In this document: in pieces, positions 17,763 through 25,270 of the stretch
How the letters are laid out: every line of letters begins with the position of its first letter
Position numbering within the stretch: the first letter of the stretch is position 1
Assembly (NCBI GenBank): GCA_030653985.1
Contig: JAURYJ010000006.1
Location: forward strand, 1-38,399
Origin: Methylobacter sp.
GTDB taxonomy: Bacteria > Pseudomonadota > Gammaproteobacteria > Methylococcales > Methylomonadaceae
Direction: 5' to 3'
DNA: 38,399 bases
Position numbers and translations under genes: made by a program
The notes under the pieces: model-generated
Told to the model about the DNA's origin: nothing
Seen by the model: the letters and a program-made list of their open reading frames with translations, nothing else
Databases searched by the model: none

Positions 17763-18251
17763 TTATTCATTCACACTAACCAGTACCTTATTGATAACCG
17801 CCGCTGAAATGCGAAAATCAGAGGCATGTAAAACTTCAAAAGTCGCTCTCGCTGATGTTATCAACCCTTGTTTTTTTGCCTGGCCGATAATCGCCGCAGT
17901 ACCGATAACGTGCAGACCTTTCTCTTTTGCCACCGCACGACCGGCACGCTCATCCATAATCAACAAAACCTCATTAGCGTGACTTAAACCCAGATTAATA
18001 CAATCCGTTTCACCCGCGTCCAGATCAATATCCAGTCGCGGTTCTATCGGCTCAGTCCATACTGTTAACCAGCCAGCATTGATAGCGTGAGCAATAGCCT
18101 CCTCACCACGCGCAGCTTTACCTGGCAATACTTCTTGTTTTACGGTCTCGGGCAGGAAAACCGTACCAAAAATGTCAGGTAACCACTTTAAGCCATCAAC
18201 CATCGCCAGACCAATTAAGGGACTGGCATCAATAATAACCATTCGTGACAT
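17763..18251 (-). CDS. PIN-domain toxin-like protein (DUF3368)
   Basis: This 162-residue protein is a VapC-related PIN ribonuclease of the DUF3368 type. Candidate metal-binding residues are Asp8 (IIDASPLI), Glu81 (DAGETDCINL) and Asp100 (LIMDERAGRAVA). The gene starts six bases after the UPF0175 antitoxin gene, the usual order for this pair. It sits between hsdM2 and hsdS on the same strand, so toxin expression follows that of the restriction operon. It may stabilise the locus or sense its failure; either role is inference. Confidence 0.85.
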   Translation of the reverse strand: MSRMVIIDASPLIGLAMVDGLKWLPDIFGTVFLPETVKQEVLPGKAARGEEAIAHAINAGWLTVWTEPIEPRLDIDLDAGETDCINLGLSHANEVLLIMDERAGRAVAKEKGLHVIGTAAIIGQAKKQGLITSARATFEVLHASDFRISAAVINKVLVSVNE

Positions 18252-18257
18252 ACCCTG

Positions 18258-18602
18258 TTATGCCTCTTTCAACCATTGGTCCAGAGTATCTATATCCTGT
18301 TGTACATCCTCAGCCGTTTGATTAATGACCGGAATGCCCAAACGTGACACGTGAGCGATAAAGTCGGCCAACGGCGTATCAGCAAGTTTGGCAGAACGCG
18401 CTAAGGATAAATCGCCATCTTTAAATAATGCGGTTGCCAAGGCTTTACGCACACCAGGCATACCGATAATTTTGGACGATTTGAGTCCTATCATTAAGGC
18501 ATCCGGTTCGTTTCTATTCATTACCAATACCAAATCATCATGCGCCATACGCAACGCTTCACTGGGATTATTCTTTAAACCGCTGACATTCACTGTTTTC
18601 AT
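18258..18602 (-). CDS. UPF0175-family antitoxin
   Basis: This 114-residue protein has a Phd-like start (MKTVNVSGLKNNPSEALRMA) that suggests DNA binding, then the UPF0175 helix-turn-helix segment LSLARSAKLADTPLADFIAHVSRLGIPV. Such proteins pair with DUF3368 PIN toxins, and the toxin gene follows after six bases. It would neutralise the toxin and repress the pair. There are 113 bases between the hsdM2 stop and this start, enough for a separate promoter. Confidence 0.85.
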   Translation of the reverse strand: MKTVNVSGLKNNPSEALRMAHDDLVLVMNRNEPDALMIGLKSSKIIGMPGVRKALATALFKDGDLSLARSAKLADTPLADFIAHVSRLGIPVINQTAEDVQQDIDTLDQWLKEA

Positions 18603-18715
18603 GGTCTTTCCTTATAGGAAGATTGTATAGGCGCATTATAGGCGTGATTACTTTAAAACCCAATGAAGATAAATTTTATGGGGCTTGTTGGGTTAGGAGT
18701 AACCCAGCCTATCAG

Positions 18716-20194
18716 TTATTTATAGCCTAATTCCGCCAAGCTTTTAAACAAGTCGGTGGTCTGTTTTTTTAACTTCACCCGACTCACTTTCCAAGCTTCT
18801 ATAGCATGTTCAATATCATGCACTTCATGATCACTGTCCTTTTGCATATAAAGCGGTATGGACAGGTTGTGTTGGTTAGCGCGAATCTCCTCAATATCCA
18901 CCAAGGCAGTGATACTGGGATGTTTTTCCGGTTCGAAATAGGCTTCAGTCAACACGTTTAAGTTGTTATTCGATAAACGGCTATGAGCCCGTTCACGGGT
19001 GACTTGCTCAACACCATTAATAAACAGGATTTTGTTTTTGCGCTCTGCCGATTTATTACAGCGTAGAACAACCACACACGATTCCATTGGCGAGTTGTAA
19101 AACAGATTAGGCCCCAAGCCAATTACCGCTTCAATTAGATCGGCTTCAATGACTTGCCTGCGGATGGTTGCTTCAGAATCTCTAAACAATACGCCATGCG
19201 GCCACAACATTGCCGCTCTACCTGTTTTTGGATTCAGGCTTTTGATGATGTGGGTATAAAAAGCATAATCGGCGCAGCCTTGCGGTGGCACACCATAGAT
19301 ATTACGGCCATACGGGTCGGCAGAAAATTTGTCGCGGTTCCATTTTTTAATGGAGTACGGTGGGTTAGCAAAGATGACATCAAACTGCTTGAGCTGGTCA
19401 TTTTCAATGAACTTGGGCTCACTCAAGGTATCGCCACGCAGCACTTCAAATTCTTCAATGTCGTGCAAAAACATATTCATGCGGCCAATGGCCGAGGTGA
19501 GCAGGTTAACTTCTTGACCGTACAGCTTAACACTACGCCATTCTTTACCCTGGTTGCGTAGTTCCATTACGCCGTTCAACAACATGCCGCCAGTACCGCA
19601 AGTGGGGTCGTAGGCGGTTTCACCCGTTTGCAGACCCATCATGCGGGTCATTAAATGCACGACAGTGCGATTGGTGTAAAACTCAGCCGCCGTGTGGCCG
19701 GAATCGTCAGCAAATTTTTTGATCAAGTATTCGTAAGCGTCACCCAGGTCGTCCTGATTGACTGTTTGAATGCCTAATGGAATTTTGCTGAAATGCTGAA
19801 TCAAATCCGCCAAGAGATGATCCGGCAAACGTTCTTTGTTGGTCCACTGGGCATCACCAAATACATCATGCAAACGGTCATTATTTGATTCAATCAATCG
19901 CAGTGCGTTTTGAATGGCTTCTCCAATGTTTTTGGTGGCGTTGCGCACCAGTTCCCAACGGGCTTCTTGAGGGATTTCAAAACGGTGAAACATAGGCATA
20001 GCGGCGTAGTCGGCATCGCCTTCATGAATAGCCAATGCTTCGTTATATTCTTCCAGATAAACGTCTGAGAGGCGCTTATAAAACAGCAGTGGAAAGATGT
20101 ACTGTTTATAGTCGGAAGCGTCGATTTGGCCACGCAAGAATTCGGCTGCGCCCCAGAGCAGGTCTTCTAGTTTTTTCTTGTTTAAAGTGCTCAT
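18716..20194 (-). CDS. hsdM: Type I restriction enzyme methylase subunit, second copy (HsdM2)
   Basis: This N6-adenine methyltransferase subunit has 492 residues. It shows an HsdM N-terminal helical domain (LWGAAEFLRGQIDASDYKQYIFPLLFYKR region), SAM-binding motif I DPTCGTGG (196-203) and catalytic NPPY (277-280). The motif X region reads EFYTNRTVV (171-179), where most HsdM proteins have EFYTPR. It is clearly different from the first methylase in this operon and probably not a recent duplicate. Its start overlaps the stop of the nuclease-like gene by four bases, so the two are translationally coupled. The C-terminal region (VSRVKLKKQTTDLFKSLAELGYK) is typical. Confidence 0.93.
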   Translation of the reverse strand: MSTLNKKKLEDLLWGAAEFLRGQIDASDYKQYIFPLLFYKRLSDVYLEEYNEALAIHEGDADYAAMPMFHRFEIPQEARWELVRNATKNIGEAIQNALRLIESNNDRLHDVFGDAQWTNKERLPDHLLADLIQHFSKIPLGIQTVNQDDLGDAYEYLIKKFADDSGHTAAEFYTNRTVVHLMTRMMGLQTGETAYDPTCGTGGMLLNGVMELRNQGKEWRSVKLYGQEVNLLTSAIGRMNMFLHDIEEFEVLRGDTLSEPKFIENDQLKQFDVIFANPPYSIKKWNRDKFSADPYGRNIYGVPPQGCADYAFYTHIIKSLNPKTGRAAMLWPHGVLFRDSEATIRRQVIEADLIEAVIGLGPNLFYNSPMESCVVVLRCNKSAERKNKILFINGVEQVTRERAHSRLSNNNLNVLTEAYFEPEKHPSITALVDIEEIRANQHNLSIPLYMQKDSDHEVHDIEHAIEAWKVSRVKLKKQTTDLFKSLAELGYK

Positions 20195-21198
20195 GATTTG
20201 CGAGTTTCTTGCGGTGCTTCTCTACGCAGTACGAATTCTATGACAGAGATTCCACCGCCTTCTTCATTATCATTTTCTGATCTAGGAGGAATGTCAGTCG
20301 GAGGTGAATTATTATCAGTTGGTACCATATTACTAAAATCTTGTGTGTATTCAGTTAGGAAGCTAAGTTGACTACCAAATGCCAAACACCCGCGAGAAGC
20401 TTTTTTTTCACCTGTGACATGACCCATGTAAGAAGTGGCTTTGTGTGCAGTTATAGATAGTAAGTCATTTACTACTCGGTTCCATCCTATCCATCGTTTG
20501 TATCGCGGACTATTACCAAATACCACGAAATCTTTCCCTGCATCACCAAGTACAAAATTATAGGCTTCGTTAAGAAAACTTACATGATTACTTAGAGGGG
20601 TTGTAGGGTGTGCAGTTAGAGCGATATTATTAGATATATTACAAAAAGATGAGTTATTTGATTGATGTGATAATTTTTTTAACAATAAATATTTAGCAGA
20701 TGAATGAAGATCTAGCCCATTGATATTACGCACTTGCCCATTGAGTTGTGGAGTGGAATTAACATATGTAAATGTCGGCCAAATTTTATATAGCGTGTGT
20801 TGATTTTTGTTATCTGGTGTAACCGGCAATTTTTCAAATATTTTTGCTTGATAAAGAATAGCTTTTCTGGTTATGGTTTTTTTAGTGGTATCTTTTTCAT
20901 CAATGAGAGTACTTATAATTAATAAATCTCCTATCTCAATACTTTTCTGACCATCTTTCATCTTAATCCTATTAAAAGTAACTTTAGGTGTTTGATGAAT
21001 AAATACGCCACCGGCTGTTAAATTGAATCCATCAATATTCAATTTTAATTTATTTACATACGTTGGTATCCAATAGGTTAAATGCGCGACAATATTAGGT
21101 TCATTTCTACCTTCTTGAATAGCCTCTAGAATTGCTTTGCTCAAGGCGTCTACCAGATCAGATTCCTGGTTGGCATTAATTAATGACAATAAACTCAT
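20191..21198 (-). CDS. Putative PD-(D/E)xK nuclease-like protein between two hsdM genes
   Basis: This 335-residue protein is not one of the standard type I subunits. It carries E88-I-G-D91-L-L-I and, 25 residues later, ILYQ117-A-K119, a pattern seen in PD-(D/E)xK nucleases with a QxK end. Conserved-looking blocks follow (NQHTLYKIWPTFTYVN, then LHSSAKYLLL). No membrane segment or signal peptide is seen. The C-terminus is low-complexity and acidic, then ends in VIEFVLRREA. Four-base overlaps (ATGA) join it to hsdM1 upstream and hsdM2 downstream, so it is made in step with both methylases. The middle of the gene is AT-rich. It could be an extra effector, an anti-self factor or a structural partner; function unknown. 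Confidence 0.6.
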   Translation of the reverse strand: MSLLSLINANQESDLVDALSKAILEAIQEGRNEPNIVAHLTYWIPTYVNKLKLNIDGFNLTAGGVFIHQTPKVTFNRIKMKDGQKSIEIGDLLIISTLIDEKDTTKKTITRKAILYQAKIFEKLPVTPDNKNQHTLYKIWPTFTYVNSTPQLNGQVRNINGLDLHSSAKYLLLKKLSHQSNNSSFCNISNNIALTAHPTTPLSNHVSFLNEAYNFVLGDAGKDFVVFGNSPRYKRWIGWNRVVNDLLSITAHKATSYMGHVTGEKKASRGCLAFGSQLSFLTEYTQDFSNMVPTDNNSPPTDIPPRSENDNEEGGGISVIEFVLRREAPQETRKS

Positions 21199-22697
21199 AT
21201 TTCAAAGCCTTCTTTAACTAAAATATCTTCAAGCTCTTGTTCGGCTTGCTCCAGGGCTGTGAGTTTTTGTTTAAAGTCTAATAAGGCTTCTTCCACAGTG
21301 ATGGTTTCTTCTGCTAATGGTTTTTGTACATAGCGAGCAATATTTAGGTTAAAGTCGTTCTCTTCAATTTCCTTTAAGGCTACCCAACGAGCGACACCTT
21401 CTATTTCTTCGGCCTTGTCAGGGCCATGCTGTTCTTGGCTTTGATAGATGTGATAAATCTGATCGGCTTGCGCTACGGATAAGGTATTTTGGGCGCGACC
21501 TTTGGTATAGATTGCCTCTGCATTGATTATCAATACATGGTTTTGATGATCAGGTGGTCGCTGTTTTCTGAGTACGAGAATACAAGCCGGAATACCGGTA
21601 CCGTAAAACAGGTTGGATGCCACACCAATAATGGCTTCAATGCGATTTTCTTTAAGGAGATTAGTACGAATCTTGCCTTCGGCGGCACCGCGAAATAATA
21701 CACCATGAGGCAATACTACCGCCATGCGACCATTGTCGTTTAAGGAAGCAAACATGTGCTGCACCCAGGAAAAATCGCCGTTGGTTTTCGGCGCTAAACC
21801 GTATTTTTTACGGTCATAAGGATCGTTTTGCCAAAGATCGTAACCCCATTCATTAAGGCTGAATGGAGGATTGGCGATAACGTTGTCGAACGTTTCCAGT
21901 TTATCGTTTTTAATAAACTTAGGGTGGCGCAAAGTATCGCCACGCAAGATATCGAAATCTTCCATGCCATGTAGAAACAGATTCATACGAGCAATGGCTT
22001 CGGTAGTTAAGTTTTTCTCTTGGCCTCTGATTTTTAGCAGACGTGGATCACCACCATTTTCTTTCACATGGTGAACGGTTTCCAATAACATACCACCGGT
22101 ACCGCAAGCAGGATCATAAACACTTTCACCAGCTTTCGGATCGAGAATATTGACCATTAAACGGACAATGGTGCGTGGGGTGTAGAATTCACCGGCTTTT
22201 TTATTGGCTTTATCGGCGAAGCGTTTGATGAGATATTCGTATGCTCGTCCCATATCGTCATCACGAACGTTGGAGACGCCGAGGTTGATCTTGTTAAAGT
22301 GATTTAACAGGGTGCCAAGTAGTTCATCAGATAGGCGCTCTTTATTCGTCCAGCCCGCATCGCCAAAAATACCATGTAAATGTTCATTTGCCAGCTCTAT
22401 CCCACGAAACGCTTCGTTTAAAGCTTGGCCAATATTTTTGGTTTGGTTGAACACTTGCTTCCAATGGCATTCTGCTGGAATTTTAATGCGATGAAACATA
22501 TCGCCTTTAGCGAGTTCCGCGTCACCGACTTGCGCTAGTGCTTCAGTAAATTCTTCATCGTAGACGTCGCAAATACGTTTGAAAAATAATATTGGGAAGA
22601 TGTAGGTTTTATAGTCGGAAGCATCAATGGGACCCGTGATAATATGGGCCGCATGCCACAGGTGGGCTTCTAAGTCCTTTAAAGTGATGAGCGTCAT
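21195..22697 (-). CDS. hsdM: Type I restriction enzyme methylase subunit, first copy (HsdM1)
   Basis: This first gene of the locus encodes a 500-residue HsdM. Canonical motifs are present: GEFYTPRTIV (169-178), SAM motif I DPACGTGG (195-202), catalytic NPPF (276-279) and the C-terminal helical tail (LLDFKQKLTALEQAEQELEDIL) that contacts HsdS. Similarity to HsdM2 is spread over the length, but many positions differ. The gene heads the operon and has its own upstream region with a repeated AT-rich motif (22721-22762). Its stop overlaps the next gene by four bases. Confidence 0.95.
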   Translation of the reverse strand: MTLITLKDLEAHLWHAAHIITGPIDASDYKTYIFPILFFKRICDVYDEEFTEALAQVGDAELAKGDMFHRIKIPAECHWKQVFNQTKNIGQALNEAFRGIELANEHLHGIFGDAGWTNKERLSDELLGTLLNHFNKINLGVSNVRDDDMGRAYEYLIKRFADKANKKAGEFYTPRTIVRLMVNILDPKAGESVYDPACGTGGMLLETVHHVKENGGDPRLLKIRGQEKNLTTEAIARMNLFLHGMEDFDILRGDTLRHPKFIKNDKLETFDNVIANPPFSLNEWGYDLWQNDPYDRKKYGLAPKTNGDFSWVQHMFASLNDNGRMAVVLPHGVLFRGAAEGKIRTNLLKENRIEAIIGVASNLFYGTGIPACILVLRKQRPPDHQNHVLIINAEAIYTKGRAQNTLSVAQADQIYHIYQSQEQHGPDKAEEIEGVARWVALKEIEENDFNLNIARYVQKPLAEETITVEEALLDFKQKLTALEQAEQELEDILVKEGFEI

Positions 22698-22720
22698 TTG
22701 GTATCCAGTTTCCTACTTGT

Positions 22721-22762
22721 CCTTTAATAATTAAACAGTTGCCCCGTAATGCCTTAATAATT
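22721..22762 (-). promoter_or_regulatory. Direct repeat upstream of the hsd operon, possible operator
   Basis: CCTTTAATAATT at 22721-22732 and GCCTTAATAATT at 22751-22762 start 30 bases apart, about three helical turns, just ahead of hsdM1 (start 22697). A protein binding both copies would touch the same DNA face. No candidate regulator is encoded nearby. The region may also include the operon promoter. Confidence 0.35.
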
Positions 22763-22900
22763 GAAGCATCTAATCTGCCATTTGAATTATTACTGGTTTA
22801 GGTGTACCGGTGTTTTAGACTTGTTTCTTAACAATCGTTTGAATTGTAACATGATTCTGGTTGTTGGCATTTGTCTGTAAATCAGCTTCCAAAACCGCAC

Positions 22901-23448
22901 TTAAAGTTCATAGTCGTCATAGGTCTTCAATACTTCCTCTTGGGTAATCCCCAAATAGCGCAGGGTTGAAGTGGTGTTGGAGTGATTCAGCACCTTGGCA
23001 ATCTTTTCAACCGGCACGCCATCCTTGTACATGGCCATGCCCCGTGATTTGCGCATACTGTGGGTGTTGATGGTTAGCCCCAACAGCTCCCCAGCGTCTT
23101 TAAAGACGCGACTGACTGACACCCGACTCACGGGCTTGTCTTTGGCTCGGTTGCTATGAACTTGAAACAACCAGGTATCGGCAGGATGGTCTTGTTGTCT
23201 TCTGGCAATGACAATAATAGCCGCAGAATTCAGTCGAATGTTCTTGAGCTTTCCGGTTTTTGCTTCGGTCAGCTTTAGCGCTCCTCCAGATTCAAGTCGG
23301 CGTACTTGAGGGTGAGCAGGTCACTAATGCGCAGTGACAAATTAACACCGACTTTCCAAATATCCGCATACAGCGGTCCAAACTTGTTGTTTAGGACGGC
23401 ATGCATCATAGCAATTTCAGCTTTATTGGCAGCGTCGACAGCGTTCAT
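22901..23448 (-). pseudogene. Short tyrosine recombinase, frameshifted
   Basis: The frame from ATG 23448 reads MNAVDAANKAEIAMMHAVL, carries the first catalytic Arg in LSLRISDLLTL and stops at about 23278. The adjacent frame continues as LKLTEAKTGKLKNIRL and runs to HSMRKSRGMAMYKDG, NHSNTTSTLRYLGI and the stop at 22901. Joined, they give about 185 residues: a stand-alone recombinase catalytic domain with R, K, H-x-x-R, H and Y in order and no separate arm-binding domain. Such short integrases occur in gammaproteobacterial islands. A one-base loss near 23279 inactivates it. A palindrome lies 86 bases upstream of the start. Confidence 0.8.
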
Positions 23449-23533
23449 TCTATGTACTCTTTTTTGTTTATTTTAAATATGTGTTACATAGAGTAACCGT
23501 GAAGCCTCACAAAGCAAACTAATTCAATAAGTT

Positions 23534-23566
23534 CCTAAGTAACACAAGTATATTGTGTTACTTAGG
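23534..23566. repeat. Perfect palindrome upstream of the short recombinase
   Basis: Arms CCTAAGTAACACAA (23534-23547) and TTGTGTTACTTAGG (23553-23566) flank the five-base centre GTATA. The site lies 86 bases upstream of the broken recombinase start and could be its crossover or binding site, or an operator. Confidence 0.6.
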
Positions 23567-23911
23567 ATGGCATTAACTCGCACCTAAAATTGTATTTATC
23601 CCTAATGACATCGCGATCGTTTTTGGGGAACATGGATAGATAAATTATTGCTGCTTTTAAAGAGACAGCAGCAGCTGGAAACCAATGTCGGTTCCCGACC
23701 CCTTGCGGACTATCGCTTCATCTGATTGAATGACCGCAATAGGAACTTTAGCGACCACGAATTACTTCGTGTCGATGATATACGGAATGGAAAAGCAGAT
23801 GCAGATCAAGACATTGTTGTGTCGAAGTGAATTTAGCAGTAGATATACCGTTAACTATCTAACTCCTTGTTAGGCCACAAGCAATTTCATCGCCACAACG
23901 AGCATCGGACC
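23567..23911. other. Intergenic stretch before the TIR gene, with a GTTAGGC core
   Basis: No gene is seen. GTTAGGC at 23869-23875, within CTAAC-TCCTT-GTTAG, resembles the 3' core of integron attC sites and lies 37 bases before the chosen TIR start. No full attC could be traced upstream of it. No obvious promoter or strong ribosome binding site precedes the gene. Confidence 0.4.
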
Positions 23912-25000
23912 ATGCCCAATCCAAAGCATTTGAACATTCTTCTGCAAGGTGTCGAAACCTGGAATTCTTGGCGGAGAGAGTACCCGACAGAAAAACCAGA
24001 CCTCTGGAACGCGAACATTACTTGCGCGAATCTCAACGGCGTAAATTTCAGCCGCGCGAACCTTAGCGGCGCGGACTTCAATGGTTCGAAACTCAACAGC
24101 GCAGATCTGACCGTCGCGAATATCAGTGCTGCGAATTTCAACGACACGGAGTTAAACCACGCCGATCTCCGCGGTGCACAACTCGATTACACACGTCTAC
24201 GAAATGCAGACTTAACCGAGGCAATTATCTATGCAGTGCTCAATCATACTGATCTCACTGGCGCGACGCTCACCCGCGCAGACCTTCGCACCGCACATCT
24301 GTACGGAGCCAAACTAAGCGAGGCCGATTTAGGCCGGATACTCATTCAGTCCACCATCTTTTCTGATCTGGACTTGCGTAAGGTGATTGGCTTGGAAACT
24401 GTGAGGCATAACGGTCCTTCATCAATCGGCCTAGACACAATCTACAAGTCACGCGGCGAAATTCCTGATATGTTTCTCCGTAACACTGGTGTGCCGGAGG
24501 AATTCATACAAAACATGTTGCCACTCATTCGTACCGGCCCATCAGTACAAATGTGCTTCATCAGCTATTCCAGCATGGACGAAGCTTTCGCGCGACGGCT
24601 GCACGAACGCATGCGATCAGCTGGCCTGCGCGTCTGGTTTGCCCCGGAAGACATGAAAGGCGGTCGGAAGCTGCACGAACAGATATTCGAAGCGATTCAA
24701 AGTTACGATAAACTGTTGGTCGTTTTGTCTCCCCACAGCCTCAAAAGCGAATGGGTAATGACGGAAATCCGTAAAGCGCGAGAATCGGAGAAGATAGAAC
24801 ACCGCCGCAAACTTTTCCCGATCCGGCTCGTGAACTTCAACGCCCTACGCGCGTGGACCTGTTTCGATAGCGATACCGGACAAGACTTGGCGGTCGCGGT
24901 ACGCGAATACTTCATTCCCGATTTTTCCAACTGGCATGACGACAAAGCATTCGAGTCCGCCTTTGCCAGCCTACTACGCGACCTCAGCTCCACTGACTGA
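23912..25000 (+). CDS. Pentapeptide-repeat/TIR-domain protein, candidate NAD-cleaving defence effector
   Basis: From ATG 23912 the protein has 362 residues; an in-frame start 45 bases upstream overlaps the GTTAGGC core and is less likely. Residues about 34-155 are pentapeptide repeats (A-x-L/F pattern: ANLSGADFNG, ADLRGAQL, ADLTEA), which fold as a right-handed quadrilateral helix. A linker (GPSSIGLDTIYKSRG, then IPDMFLRNTGVP) is a recurring connector in this family. The TIR domain starts at about 214 (CFISYSSMDEAFARRL). Glu285 in SEWVMTEIRKA is the candidate catalytic residue of NAD-cleaving TIRs. The protein is cytoplasmic by sequence. It may be a stand-alone abortive-infection effector; that function is inferred from the domain and the neighbouring restriction locus. 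Confidence 0.85.
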   Translation: MPNPKHLNILLQGVETWNSWRREYPTEKPDLWNANITCANLNGVNFSRANLSGADFNGSKLNSADLTVANISAANFNDTELNHADLRGAQLDYTRLRNADLTEAIIYAVLNHTDLTGATLTRADLRTAHLYGAKLSEADLGRILIQSTIFSDLDLRKVIGLETVRHNGPSSIGLDTIYKSRGEIPDMFLRNTGVPEEFIQNMLPLIRTGPSVQMCFISYSSMDEAFARRLHERMRSAGLRVWFAPEDMKGGRKLHEQIFEAIQSYDKLLVVLSPHSLKSEWVMTEIRKARESEKIEHRRKLFPIRLVNFNALRAWTCFDSDTGQDLAVAVREYFIPDFSNWHDDKAFESAFASLLRDLSSTD

Positions 25001-25060
25001 CCGAAGTCAACAGGTCAAAGTTCTTGAAATGCGGTCACACTAAACTCGCGCAGAAATGTG

Positions 25061-25125
25061 ACCTAACGAATAAGGTTAGATTGTGGTTCGCTATCGCTCA
25101 CACAATCTAACCTTATTCGTTAGGC
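25061..25125. repeat. attC-like hairpin between convergent genes
   Basis: ACCTAAC at 25061-25067 and GTTAGGC at 25119-25125 fit the RYYYAAC and GTTRRRY ends of integron attC sites. Perfect 24-base arms (25062-25085 and 25101-25124) enclose a 15-base centre. Real attC sites usually have unpaired bases in the stem, so a plain bidirectional terminator between the convergent TIR and 315-residue genes is the main alternative. Confidence 0.5.
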
Positions 25126-25270
25126 TAGGGAGCAGAAATTTAACTTTACTCTGACCCCAGTTATTTGGTTGTATTTGGTTGGGCAAGTTGGAACTCCAGT
25201 TCTTGGCTCGAGTGTCGGCGACAGTCAAGCGGGCAACCACCACGGCGGTTTGCATGGGAGTTACGCTTCT

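Noticed and set aside
25128..25270. A REP-type transposase scar (motif TTTACTCTGACCCC at about 25144)
   Set aside because: The motif is one I associate with REP-type transposase surroundings, but no such gene or second copy is here, so no feature was called.
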